Assembly: GCF_022512515.1 (NCBI RefSeq)
Contig: NZ_JAKWBK010000001.1
Location: forward strand, 3,224,001-3,288,000
DNA from: Paraniabella hibiscisoli
GTDB taxonomy: Bacteria > Bacteroidota > Bacteroidia > Chitinophagales > Chitinophagaceae
Length of the DNA: 64,000 bases
Direction of reading: 5' to 3'
Shown in pieces: positions 47,405 to 57,290 of the stretch. The first letter of the stretch is position 1. Each line of letters starts with the position of its first letter. The notes below the pieces were generated by a model, which made no database searches, was not told the origin of the DNA, and was given only the letters and a program-made list of their open reading frames with translations. A program made the translations under genes and the position numbers.

Positions 47405-50014
47405 TTATAAAATCGTTATTTCTGTAGCTACGAGGTCTTTATTTTTAGAACTACCTCCGATCATGATGTCAAACTTGCCTGCATGCGCCTCAACGGAGCG
47501 GGTTTTTTCATTCCACCATTCCAGCTCTTTGGCCCTCAGGTCAAAAGTAACTGTTTGTGTTTGTCCGGAATTTAAGCTGATCCTTTTGACGGAGCGCAAG
47601 GTTTTTACAGGGCCGTTCTTATCGTTTTTCTTGCGGATATATAGCTGAACCACTTCCTCACCATCAACCTTGCTGGTATTGGTTACAGGAATTGATATTT
47701 TTAATGAGCTTCCGGCCTTCACCACTTTTTTGCTGGCCGCCGGTTGGCCGTATTTAAAGCTGCTATAACTCAGTCCGTAACCAAATGGAAAGAGTGGTTC
47801 CTGTTCCATGTACCGGTAGGTTCTGTTTACCATATCGTAGTTTTCAAAATCCGGTAATTGTGTAGTGTCTTTATAAAAAGTTACAGGAAGGCGGCCCGAT
47901 GGATTGTAACGACCCAATAGCACGTCTGCCACCGCTGTACCGCCGGCTTGTCCCGGATACCAGGCTTGCAGGATAGCTTCACAATTAGCTACCTCCGGAA
48001 CCAGTCCTACAGGCGATCCGGAGCAATTTACCAGTATTACTTTTTTACCTGCCTTTTTTAAAGCCGCAATCAATGTTCTTTGTACTGCCGGTAGTTCTAT
48101 GTCTGTACGATCGCCCTTTTTGAATCCGGGCAGGTTAACACCCATTTCTTCTCCTTCCAGCGATGGCGAAATGCCTCCTACAAAAATAACGATATCAGCA
48201 TCGGCTACTTTTGCAACAGCTTTATCAGTATCGGCTGTTTCTCTGAAACCTATATCAAAATTGAGCTGGGCATCGCCACTTCCATGTGCAAAGTCGATTT
48301 GCAGGGTATAGGGTTGGTCTTTTTCAACGTGCATGGCATGCACTACCTTCCGGCTACCATGTCCTGTTTTGGCTGTCTTTACTTCCTTGCCATCCACCAA
48401 TAAGCTCATAATCCCATTTACATAAAACTCTAAAGCCACTTCTCCAGACTTTTGAGGTGTGAACTCAGTGGTATACCGGGCTGTAAAATCTGTTAATTCC
48501 ACACCCGGGGCAAAGACCGTAGCACCGGAAGTGCAAAAAGCAAAAGGAGTGGACACATGGGCGGTGACAGCCGGATCGCCCTTCCTTTCTTTATTGTTCC
48601 AGTATTGAGCGGTAAAGCCTTTGGCCTTTCCCGAGGAGCATTGAGAAAAAACGCTTTGAAACAGGATATTGTCTACTAAACCACAACCTTGCTCGTATAT
48701 TAACCGTTCGGTGGCAGTTAACGCTGTACGCAGACCTTCCAGGATGGTTACTGTTCTGGAAGGTGTACCATTGTAATTACCCCATTGCATCACCGAATCA
48801 TTAGCATTGGGGCCCATTACAGCTACTTTCAATCCTCCTTTTTTAGTGGTAAAATATGGTTCCTGTTTTGCAACAGCGTCATTGACTTCCTGGCCATATC
48901 CAGGGCAATATCATTGTGCGCTTTAGAAGCTACTACATCATAGGAGATTTTGTTCCAGGACACGAGGGTAGGGTCGTCCATTTCGCCCAGCCTGAACCGG
49001 GCCAATAATAACCTTCTTACAGAAACATCAATGTCAGTTTCTTTGATTTGTCCTTTTTGAACTGCTTCAACCAGGGCCTTATAGCTGGAACCACAATCAA
49101 GGTCGGTGCCTTTTAAAACAGCATCAGCCGAAGCGCTACTTGCGTCTTTGTGGGTTTCATGCGTATTGGGTTTGTAGAAGTCAGCAATCGCACCACAATC
49201 GGCTATTACAACTCCTTTAAAACCCCATTTATTTCTTAGGATATCTATCAATAACTGATCACTTCCACAGCAGGGCTTACCTTCAAAACGATTGTAGGCA
49301 CACATTACTTCCTGTACATCGGCTTCTTTTACGAGCGCTTCAAAAGCAGGGAGGTAGGTTTCGAGCAGATCACGATATTTATATTTTTGCATCAAAGCTA
49401 TGCCGGTTCCATTCAGGGCCGGAGTGTACGGCAAAATGCTTGGCGCAGGCGTGTAGCTTATCATATTTATTTCCTTTTGGTCCTTGCAAACCTTTTACCG
49501 CTGCAACACAAAGCAAGCTGGTCAAATAAGGGTCTTCGCCATAAGTCTCTATACCACGGCCCCAGCGGGGATCTCTGAATATATTGATGGTAGGCGTCCA
49601 CATGGTTAGTCCCTGGTAGCGGGCATAACTACCCTGGGATGAATAATAGTAATGTTTCGCCCTGGCTTCGTCCGACACAGCATTAAAAACCCGCGATACA
49701 GCCTCTGCATCAAAAGTAGCGGCCATACCAATCGGCTGTGGGAAAACAGTTGCTAATCCTGTTCGTGCAACACCATGCAGCGCCTCATTCCACCAGTTGT
49801 AGGTTTTAATACCTAAGCGCTCCACTGGCTTCGACGTATCCTGCATCAGCATCACTTTTTCTTCAAGAGTCAACCTTTTCACCAGGTCTTCTGTCCGTTG
49901 TTCAAAACTTAATGCGGCATTCTGGTAGGGAAGTGGTGGTTGTGAAAATGCATTATTGCAACAGGTAAAAAGGGCAAAACTGGCAAGAAAGCTGGCAAAT
50001 TTTTTATAAGGCAT
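47405..50014 (-). CDS. GH3 beta-glycosidase with PA14 insert (frameshifted)
   Basis: About 870 residues with a signal peptide. The first barrel part has DLVKRLTLEEKVMLMQD, WWNEALHGVARTG and KHFAVHSGPEW. After a break near 49430 comes GVVIADCGAI, whose Asp is the nucleophile. After a second break near 48840 the alpha/beta sandwich begins (LKVAVMGPNANDS). Inserted at about 48650-48250 is a PA14 domain (FTAQYWNNKERKGDP; VNGIMSLLVDGKEVK), then the fibronectin-III end (SGQTQTVTFDL). The layout matches Bacteroidota beta-glucosidases and beta-xylosidases. Substrate not determined. A LacI-type palindrome lies 19 bases before the start. Confidence 0.9.
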
Positions 50015-50032
50015 ATCATTGAATTGATAAAA

Positions 50033-50046
50033 TGAAATCGATTACA
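50033..50046. promoter_or_regulatory. LacI/GalR-type operator upstream of GH3
   Basis: TGAAATCGATTACA fits TGnAAnCGnTTnCA at every fixed position and is nearly symmetric. It sits 19-32 bases before the GH3 start. On the minus strand it overlaps by two bases a possible -7 box TATAATTG, which would suit repression by a LacI-family protein. Confidence 0.5.
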
Positions 50047-50129
50047 ATTATACAGAATAAATGTAAATTCAATGGATTGTTTTTAGGTTACTGAAGAATG
50101 GGGTGCGTTTTTTTGTGTAAATACAATAA

Positions 50130-50162
50130 AAAACCTCTTTCAAAATTGATGAAAGAGGTTTT
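50130..50162 (-). terminator. Terminator of purL
   Basis: Twelve-base stem AAAACCTCTTTC / GAAAGAGGTTTT (50130-50141, 50151-50162) with a 9-base loop; on the minus strand it is followed by a T-rich tract, 17 bases after the purL stop. Confidence 0.9.
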
Positions 50163-50178
50163 AAATCTATATTTTTAC

Positions 50179-53100
50179 TTATTGATGCTGGTCTTCGATC
50201 CACTGGCGGGCATTTACAAATGCTTCAATCCAGGGACTTACTTCGTCTTGCCTGTCAGCAGGGTAGTGTGCCCAGTTCCATTGAAATATGGATCGCTCAA
50301 TATGGGGCATGGTAACCAGGTGTCTGCCAGTTACATCACACATCATGGCAGTATTATAATCTGAGCCATTAGGATTGTGCGGATACTGATCGTAAGCATA
50401 TTTAGCCACAATGTCGTATTGGCTTTCTGTCCCCGGAAGGTTGAATTTGCCTTCTCCATGGGAGATCCATACACCTAATGTAGCGCCGGCCAGCGATTTC
50501 AACATCACTGATTTATTTTCCTGCACTTTTACCGAAACAAAGTTCGATTCGTGCTTACCCGAATTATTGTGAAGCATTTTTCCATGCTCCGTGTGATCGG
50601 GATTGATTAGCTCCAGTTCCATGAATAACTGGCAGCCGTTACAAATACCAACAGATAAAGTATCCGGACGAGCAAAGAACTGATCCAATGCCGTCTTGGC
50701 TTTTTCGTTATACAGGAAAGCGCCTGCCCAGCCTTTTGCCGAACCCAATACATCGGAGTTGGAGAATCCACCTACAGCGCCAATAAATTGTATGTCTTCC
50801 AGTGTTTCACGACCGCTGATAAGATCGGTCATATGCACATCCCTTACATCAAATCCTGCGAGGAACATAGCGTTGGCCATTTCACGCTCTGAGTTAGAGC
50901 CTTTTTCGCGAAGAATGGCTGCTTTTGGACGAGGTTTAGAAGAATCAATAACCGGCTTTTTCCCATCAAATTGAGCAGGGAACTGATATTGCAGTGGCTG
51001 GTTTTTATAGTTATTGTATCGCTCCTGTGCTGTTCCGTTTTTAGATTGTTTCTGGTCTAAAAGAAACGAGGTTTTATACCATGTGTCGCGATTTTCAGCG
51101 ACATTAAAGCTAAAGCTGTCTGTATTGTTTTTAACAGTAACAGTGGTGTCTTCTACAACGGTTCCTATTTTAACAGCTTCAATTCCAGCTGCAGCAAATA
51201 GTGCCTCCAGGTTTTCGTCGTTTTGAGCCTGTAACACCAAAGCAATATTTTCATTAAACAAAGCTTTCACTGTATCCGCTTCATTCAATCCACTTAAATC
51301 AAAATTAGCAGCCAGGTTTACATCAGCAAAGCACATTTCCAGTAAAGTGGTAATCAAACCACCCGAACCGATATCGTGTCCCGCTGCAATAAGGCCTTTG
51401 TTAATAGCATCCTGTATCGTATCAAAAGCTTTTGCAAAATAAGCTGCATCTTTAATACTGGCTACTTTGTTACCGATCTTATTAATGATTTGTGCAAAAG
51501 AAGATCCACCTAGCTGTAATGCATCTTTTGTTAAATTAATATAATAAACCGAACCTGCATTCTTTTTCAGTACGGGTTCTACCACTTTATTGATATCAGT
51601 GCAGTTACCCGCGGCAGATATAATAACGGTACCGGGAGCAATTACGTTCCCATCCGGGTATTTCTGTTTCATCGATAAAGAATCTTTACCGGTAGGAATA
51701 TTAATGCCTAAAGCAATCGCAAAATCGGAGCAGGCTTTAACAGCTTCGTATAATCTGGCATCTTCTCCTTCATTATTACAGGCCCACATCCAGTTAGCCG
51801 AAAGTGAAATGCCTTTCAAACCATTTTTGATAGGCGCAAATACAATATTAGACAAAGCTTCACCAATGGCGTTCCTTGAACCTGCAGCCGGATCTACCAG
51901 GGCTGTTAACGGCGAATGGCCAACGGTAGTGGCAATACCTTCTGTTGATTTATAATCCAATGCCATTACACCTACATTATTTAAGGTAAGTTGTAGTGGT
52001 CCGGCACATTGCTGTTTGGCTACACGGCCACCTACGCAACGGTCTACTTTATTGGTTAACCAGTCTTTACTGGCAACAGCTTCCAGTTGTAATACCTGTT
52101 CTAAATAAACCGGTACATTTTTAATATCATAAGACAGCTCCTCGTAATTACGATTGATCTTACTGTCCTTCATAATGGTTTTAGGAGAAGAACCAAAGAA
52201 GTCTTCCAGTGCATAATCCATTGGCTTTTCTCCTTTGGATTTAGATTGGAAAGTAAAGCGATGGTCACCCGTAACGTCACCCACTGTATACATAGGCGCA
52301 CGCTCACGGTCGGCTACTTTCTGTAGTATTTCGATATCTTTTTCACCGATAACGAGGCCCATTCTTTCCTGTGATTCATTACCAATGATTTCTTTAGCCG
52401 AAAGGGTGGGGTCTCCAACGGGCAGTTTGTCCAGGTCGATCAATCCACCTTTTTCTTCTACTAATTCAGACAGGCAGTTTAAATGCCCGCCAGCGCCATG
52501 ATCGTGTATAGAAACAATCGGGTTGTGGTCCGATTCTACCAGTCCGCGGATAGCATTGGCCGCCCGTTTTTGCATTTCGGGATTAGAACGTTGGATGGCA
52601 TTTAGCTCGATACCCGAACCAAAAGCTCCTGTATCAGCTGATGATACAGCAGCGCCGCCCATACCGATACGATAGTTTTCACCACCCAGAATGACGATTT
52701 TATCGCCTTCTTTTGGGGTATATTTTTTAGCTTGCTCCAATTTGCCATAACCTACACCGCCTGCCTGCATGATTACTTTGTCGTACCCCAGCTTTCTACT
52801 CGTTCCACTGAGTTTGTCGAAGTGCTCATGTTCAAAAGTTAATACGGAGCCTGTAATTAAAGGCTGGCCAAATTTGTTACCAAAATCGGAGGCCCCGTTA
52901 GATGCTTTAATCAGGATGTCCATAGGTGTTTGGTACAACCATTGGCGTGCTTCCATAGCTTTCTCCCAGGGCCGGTCTTCCAATAAACGCGAATAAGCGG
53001 TCATATAAATAGCAGTACCCGCCAGTGGTAACGAACCCTGTCCGCCCGCAAGGCGATCACGTATCTCACCACCCGAACCTGTCGCGGCTCCCGCAAAGGG

Positions 53101-53868
53101 TTCAACTGTAGTAGGAAAGTTATGGGTTTCAGCTTTTAAGGATAAAACCGATTCAAATTCTTTTTCTTCGTAATAATCGGGCTTGTCGGCCGATTTAGGT
53201 GCAAATTGCGTTACCATGGGCCCTTTTACAAATGCCACATTGTCTTTATAGGCCGAAACGATATCGTTAGGATGAGTTTCCGAAGTTTTTTTGATCAGTT
53301 TGAACAGCGAGGTCGGCATTTCTTCGCCATCAATCACAAAAGTTCCATTGAATATTTTGTGCCGGCAATGTTCTGAGTTAGCCTGCGAAAAAGCAAAAAC
53401 TTCAGAATCGGTAAGTTTGCGACCGATTTTCTCTGAAAGCTGGTTCAAATACTCCACTTCTTCCGCACTTAGCGCCAATCCCTCCGATTTATTGTAGGCG
53501 TTAATATCATCAATCTCTAATATCGGTTCAGGCGCAATCTGTATTGTATACATTTCCTGTGTTAAAGCCGCATATTTCTGTGAGATCATTGGGTCGAACT
53601 CGTTAAAGTCTGCGGGTACAGGTTGAAACTCTTCTATGCGGATAATCCCTGTAACACCCATATTCTGTGTAATTTCCACCGCATTGGTACTCCAGGGAGT
53701 GATCATTGCTGCACGGGGACCTACATAGTAGTGATTAAGCGTAGCAGTTTCTAGTTTTTGGGCATTACCAAAAAGCCAGTTTAGCTTTAAAACATCTTCC
53801 TGTGATAACTCATTTTGTGTTTGAACACCGTAAACAATATGTTTAGGATTTTGAAAGAAATGGATCAT
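50179..53868 (-). CDS. purL: Phosphoribosylformylglycinamidine synthase (FGAM synthetase)
   Basis: Intact, 1229 residues; the fourth step of purine synthesis, converting FGAR and glutamine to FGAM with ATP. It is the long single-chain type. Start MIHFFQNPKHIV at 53868 is chosen over the in-frame ATG at 53910 because that one lies inside the promoter -7 box. Landmarks: SEHCRHKIFNG and LKAETHNFPTTVEPF in the first AIRS half, GTARGSGG-like AATGSGGEIRDRLAGG, HDHGAGGHLNCLSELVEE, and the C-terminal glutaminase with the nucleophile Cys in VGICNGCQLFMELEL and a catalytic His in WISHGEGKF. Monocistronic, flanked by a promoter and a terminator. Confidence 0.98.
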   Translation of the reverse strand: MIHFFQNPKHIVYGVQTQNELSQEDVLKLNWLFGNAQKLETATLNHYYVGPRAAMITPWSTNAVEITQNMGVTGIIRIEEFQPVPADFNEFDPMISQKYAALTQEMYTIQIAPEPILEIDDINAYNKSEGLALSAEEVEYLNQLSEKIGRKLTDSEVFAFSQANSEHCRHKIFNGTFVIDGEEMPTSLFKLIKKTSETHPNDIVSAYKDNVAFVKGPMVTQFAPKSADKPDYYEEKEFESVLSLKAETHNFPTTVEPFAGAATGSGGEIRDRLAGGQGSLPLAGTAIYMTAYSRLLEDRPWEKAMEARQWLYQTPMDILIKASNGASDFGNKFGQPLITGSVLTFEHEHFDKLSGTSRKLGYDKVIMQAGGVGYGKLEQAKKYTPKEGDKIVILGGENYRIGMGGAAVSSADTGAFGSGIELNAIQRSNPEMQKRAANAIRGLVESDHNPIVSIHDHGAGGHLNCLSELVEEKGGLIDLDKLPVGDPTLSAKEIIGNESQERMGLVIGEKDIEILQKVADRERAPMYTVGDVTGDHRFTFQSKSKGEKPMDYALEDFFGSSPKTIMKDSKINRNYEELSYDIKNVPVYLEQVLQLEAVASKDWLTNKVDRCVGGRVAKQQCAGPLQLTLNNVGVMALDYKSTEGIATTVGHSPLTALVDPAAGSRNAIGEALSNIVFAPIKNGLKGISLSANWMWACNNEGEDARLYEAVKACSDFAIALGINIPTGKDSLSMKQKYPDGNVIAPGTVIISAAGNCTDINKVVEPVLKKNAGSVYYINLTKDALQLGGSSFAQIINKIGNKVASIKDAAYFAKAFDTIQDAINKGLIAAGHDIGSGGLITTLLEMCFADVNLAANFDLSGLNEADTVKALFNENIALVLQAQNDENLEALFAAAGIEAVKIGTVVEDTTVTVKNNTDSFSFNVAENRDTWYKTSFLLDQKQSKNGTAQERYNNYKNQPLQYQFPAQFDGKKPVIDSSKPRPKAAILREKGSNSEREMANAMFLAGFDVRDVHMTDLISGRETLEDIQFIGAVGGFSNSDVLGSAKGWAGAFLYNEKAKTALDQFFARPDTLSVGICNGCQLFMELELINPDHTEHGKMLHNNSGKHESNFVSVKVQENKSVMLKSLAGATLGVWISHGEGKFNLPGTESQYDIVAKYAYDQYPHNPNGSDYNTAMMCDVTGRHLVTMPHIERSIFQWNWAHYPADRQDEVSPWIEAFVNARQWIEDQHQ

Positions 53869-53907
53869 TATAATTGAGTGCGTTTGAACTTCGTGGAAAT
53901 TGAGTGG

Positions 53908-53938
53908 CAAAATTAGCCAAACTTATACTCATATACAA
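53908..53938 (-). promoter_or_regulatory. purL promoter, Bacteroidota type
   Basis: On the minus strand TTG (53938-53936), a 20-base spacer and TAATTTTG (53915-53908), an exact TAnnTTTG. The start of transcription would be about 53901, giving a leader of some 33 bases before the ATG at 53868. Confidence 0.75.
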
Positions 53939-54158
53939 GTTTGAGGATAGTGATATTGAGGATAAGTTTAATGCAGCCGGCTCTATTTATCGCATTTATT
54001 CAGGAAAGTGTTAAACGAAATCTTAGGCCGCTGGTTTTTTCTACTTTATATGATTGTTGTGGTTGGGGATTGATAGCAGTTGACATTTTCTGTCAGATTC
54101 ACAAATAGTAGGGGTAGTAACACAATCCGATGAGTAGTTTTGCAGTAAATGTTCACTA

Positions 54159-55499
54159 ATGCATCAATCAGAAATATCGCGTAAAGAATTTTTAAAGAAA
54201 TCAGGATTAGGTTTGGCAGGAATGGCAGTGCTGCCTGGATTGTCAAAGGGCACTGGTCTTATAGACGGGCAAGGATTAAAAAAAGTGAAAATATGGCAAG
54301 GGCATATACTTTAAAAAATGTGAAGCTTGAAACAGGGTTTGAGTATGAAGGCGATGAAGTTGTTCATACAAAGACTGATTTGTTTTCAGTTAATATTGAT
54401 GATGGCAAGATCAGGGAGATTTTACCCAATACCCCCGGCAACAACAATGCTATTGATGCCAAAGGTTTGTTGATGTTACCTGCGTTTAAAGACATGCATA
54501 TCCACCTTGATAAAACGTTTTATGGAGGTTCCTGGCAGGCTACCAGGCGAAGAACGGGCGGAGTAAAAGGGATGATTGCGCTGGAACAGGAAATTTGCCT
54601 GAGATGCTCAAAACCTCTACGCACCGCGCCGTGGAGCTCATCAAATTGCTTCAATCGAAAGGGTCTTCTTTTGCAAGAAGTCATGTAAATATTGAGCCGA
54701 CCTCAAAACTGCAGTCGTTAAAGAATCTTGAAAAAGCATTGGCGCAAAAGAAAGATGGCTTCCAGGCTGAGCTGGTGGCCTTTCCTCAACATGGTGTTTT
54801 TATACAGATAGTGTGCCTTACCTCAAAGATGCTGCTCAAATGGACATTGACTTTATCGGGGGCCTGGATCCCTATACGATTGATGGTGCTATTGAAAGAA
54901 CAATTGACTTTACCGTTCAGCTGGCACTAGATCATAATAAAGGCATAGATATTCATTTACATGAATCAGGGCAGTCTGGCTTAGATACAGTAAACTATCT
55001 TATAAAAAAGGTCAATGAAAATCCGGTTCTAAGCAAAAAGACTTTCATTAGCCATTGTTTTGTTTTAGGAAAACTGGAAAAGACAAAACAGGAAGAGATC
55101 GCTGAGCAACTCGGTGCCGCTGGTATCGGTATTGTTTCTACAATACCTTTCGGCAGCCTTATTATGCCGATCCCCGTTTTATATAAGCATAATGTTACAG
55201 TGCTGACCGGTAATGACAGCATCATTGATCATTGGAATACCTGGGGTAGTGGAAGCGTTTTGCAAAAAGCAAATCTTATGGCGCAGCTTTACGGATATTC
55301 TACTGAATTCTTATTGTCAAGGAGTTTGAAGCTGGCAACAGCCAATATCCTTCCGCTGGATGATAAAGGAGTACAGCAATGGCCCAAAGCAGGTGATACA
55401 GCTGACCTGGTATTGATCAACGCAAGCTGTTCGGCGGAAGCTGTATCAAGAGTTTCACCGGTGCAATCACTCATCAGCCAGGGAAATATTGTTTATTGA
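54159..55499 (+). CDS. Exported amidohydrolase, cytosine deaminase-like (frameshifted)
   Basis: About 447 residues after joining breaks near 54285 (A-run), 54590 and 54812. The N-terminus (SRKEFLKKSGLGLAGMAVLPG) resembles a Tat-type signal with Arg-Lys in place of Arg-Arg. The metal-dependent hydrolase core follows: MLPAFKDMHIHLDKTF with the HxH metal pair, DIHLHESGQSGL with the next His, TFISHCFVLG, and VLTGNDSIIDHWNTWG with the catalytic-type Asp. DIHLHE and LTGNDSI fit the deaminase branch of the superfamily. A periplasmic site is unusual for a cytosine deaminase relative; substrate unknown. Ends just before a two-way terminator. Confidence 0.78.
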
Positions 55500-55555
55500 A
55501 ATGTACCTGATTTTTAACTTTTCCGCGAGAGAATGCTTTCAATGGTATTTAAAAG

Positions 55556-55591
55556 AAAAAGCCTGCAATTCAAAAGAATTGCAGGCTTTTT
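55556..55591. terminator. Bidirectional terminator
   Basis: Eleven-base stem GCCTGCAATTC / GAATTGCAGGC (55561-55571, 55576-55586) with loop AAAA, flanked by five A on the left and five T on the right. It serves the amidohydrolase on the plus strand and tRNA-Ser on the minus strand. Confidence 0.9.
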
Positions 55592-55617
55592 CTTTATCAA
55601 ACGTCTCCGCTTTTCAG

Positions 55618-55702
55618 CGGAGAGAGAGAGGATTCGAACCCCGGACCTGTTACAGTCAACGGTTTTCAAGACCGCCGCATTCGACCACTCTGCCATCTCT
55701 CC
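55618..55702 (-). tRNA. tRNA-Ser, anticodon UGA
   Basis: Acceptor GGAGAGA pairs with TCTCTCC, the D-arm begins GCAG, the anticodon loop CTTGAAA carries TGA, and a long variable arm typical of serine precedes TTCGAAT. CCA is not encoded. By hand the T-arm fits only if one extra base is left between it and the acceptor, in a CT repeat. Confidence 0.95.
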
Positions 55703-55707
55703 GGGCG

Positions 55708-55737
55708 CAAAATTAGGGGTGTGGTCTCAAATAGCAA
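55708..55737 (-). promoter_or_regulatory. tRNA-Ser promoter
   Basis: On the minus strand TTG (55737-55735), a 19-base spacer and TAATTTTG (55715-55708), an exact -7 box that ends five bases before the mature tRNA 5' end. Confidence 0.75.
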
Positions 55738-55770
55738 AATACATTTTAAATAATTGCTAACTTTTTTAAT

Positions 55771-55800
55771 AAAAAAGACCTGCTGGCTGAGGGCAGGTCT
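55771..55800 (-). terminator. Terminator of the sigma factor / barrel operon
   Basis: Stem AGACCTGC / GCAGGTCT (55776-55783, 55793-55800); on the minus strand it is followed by a run of T. It lies 20 bases after the stop of the barrel gene. Confidence 0.88.
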
Positions 55801-55820
55801 GATCATCATAAGGACGTAAT

Positions 55821-57290
55821 TTATAAATCAACTTTTAACCGGATACCGGTACCCATATATTTTAGATTTTCCTGTGTTACATTTCTCATAGGAACCTTCA
55901 GGAAAGGCTCTAATGCCACTCCCGTTCTGCCAGATATCTTTTGGCGGTATCCCATCGATATATTGTAAAACCCAAGGAAAGGCGTATTTTCTGTTGGGGC
56001 CTGCATGGGTTGCCTGGTGGTGTTCTGCTCTGTGAACATAACAGATTTATCTTCTTTAAGAGCTCCTCTGTTTGTTTCTACCGACACTTTTATATTTCGA
56101 TTGTCAACATAGGTATATTTCTTATTATCGTTAATTACAACAAGACCAGATATACCTGCCGAAGCGTATAACTTTTTACTGATATTGTAATTGACCTCAA
56201 CCGGAATGTCAATACCTGACAAAAATCCATCAATTTGCTGTAAGGAAGTAGTTTGCTGACCGGCTACTACATTATAAGATGATGTAAGCAACCCTTTTGA
56301 ATCCAGTGAAGAAGATGCACCGGCAGCGCCAGTGGCTCCGGCTGCTCCGGTAGCCCCACCCGCGCCAATCGGTCCGTTAGGACCACTAATTCCATTAACC
56401 GGAGCTGAAGCGATGTTACCAGCAGGTCCGGCACCATAATTCCTGGAGGCCGAAAGTTTGTTATAAGCAATACCTGAACTGATTTGTATCTTATCATTGA
56501 TCACATACCCAACAGATACGCCATAGCCCATGTCTATGCCGAGGTCGCCAAATAATGGTGATACATAAAGACTCGGCTGCCATTTTTTATTTTTGTCTTT
56601 GGCAGGTTTTTCAGTTAAAACAGGTTTATTTATAGCGATGTGTTTAGGCTCTTCTTTATTAACCGGTGGTGTATGAGCAATTTGCGGTGTGCTTGGTTCC
56701 ACCCGGTTTTTCCAGAAATTTATTTCGGGTTTTGGAGTGGCAGGTGTTGCAGTACCAGGCGCTGCAGGTATTATTATTGGTTGGGGCGCTGAAACAATGA
56801 GTTGTGATACGGGACCAATGTTTGATTTTGCCAATGCAATTGCCGACGGAACACCAGGCTTATAGGTGTATAAAGGAGCTGCCTTACTATTTGCATTGCC
56901 AGCAACAAGGTTGGTACTTTTATTATTATTATTATTGTCGATCGTTTCGTTTCGCTCTTCAGGGCTATTAGCCGGCTCTGTTCTAATTGAAGGAGTAGCC
57001 TGGGTAATATTAGTGGAAGAATCAATGGGCTGCAAAGCCACGCTTTTTCCATTTGGTGAAGGATTGCCGCCAGGATCAGATGCATTAAAAACACGGGCGA
57101 GAAGAAATACAGCAGTTATAACCGCCGCTGCGGCCATAGCCCATTTCCACATGCTTACTGCTCCCTTTTTAACAGGGGCGGTAGCAGGCAGCGCTTTAAA
57201 ACGCTCCCAGGCGCCTTCCTCATAAGGCTCCTCGTGCTCGCGCATGACGCTTTTAATGTGATCAAAAATATCGTCGTTAGACTCAATCAT
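55821..57290 (-). CDS. Membrane-anchored protein with collagen-like segment and outer-membrane barrel
   Basis: Intact, 489 residues. The N-terminal 45 residues are acidic and helical (DDIFDHIKSVMREHEEPYEE, then GAWERFKALP), followed by one membrane helix (MWKWAMAAAAVITAVFLLARV). A long low-complexity Pro/Asn/Thr-rich linker leads to a predicted beta-barrel of the OmpA/porin kind (SLYVSPLFGDLGIDMGYGVS; SSGIAYNKLSASRNY). Within it near residue 310 is a short Gly-X-Y stretch (GPNGPIGAGGATGAAGATG). The start overlaps the sigma factor stop by four bases. In this phylum such sigma-linked proteins are common; the N-terminal part may act like an anti-sigma segment. Function unknown. Confidence 0.72.
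   Translation of the reverse strand: MIESNDDIFDHIKSVMREHEEPYEEGAWERFKALPATAPVKKGAVSMWKWAMAAAAVITAVFLLARVFNASDPGGNPSPNGKSVALQPIDSSTNITQATPSIRTEPANSPEERNETIDNNNNNKSTNLVAGNANSKAAPLYTYKPGVPSAIALAKSNIGPVSQLIVSAPQPIIIPAAPGTATPATPKPEINFWKNRVEPSTPQIAHTPPVNKEEPKHIAINKPVLTEKPAKDKNKKWQPSLYVSPLFGDLGIDMGYGVSVGYVINDKIQISSGIAYNKLSASRNYGAGPAGNIASAPVNGISGPNGPIGAGGATGAAGATGAAGASSSLDSKGLLTSSYNVVAGQQTTSLQQIDGFLSGIDIPVEVNYNISKKLYASAGISGLVVINDNKKYTYVDNRNIKVSVETNRGALKEDKSVMFTEQNTTRQPMQAPTENTPFLGFYNISMGYRQKISGRTGVALEPFLKVPMRNVTQENLKYMGTGIRLKVDL

Noticed and set aside
40-50014. Island of decaying pseudogenes
   Set aside because: The breaks are almost all single missing bases in homopolymers, motifs on both sides are perfect, and no catalytic residue is lost except possibly the GH28 His. 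Sequence error explains it better.
53869-53910. Longer purL start at 53910
   Set aside because: That ATG overlaps the -7 box of the promoter, and the added 14 residues match nothing in the family.
56320-56400. Short repeats resembling a repeat array
   Set aside because: They are codons for Gly-X-Y in the barrel gene, in frame and without spacers; not a CRISPR or tandem DNA repeat of its own.
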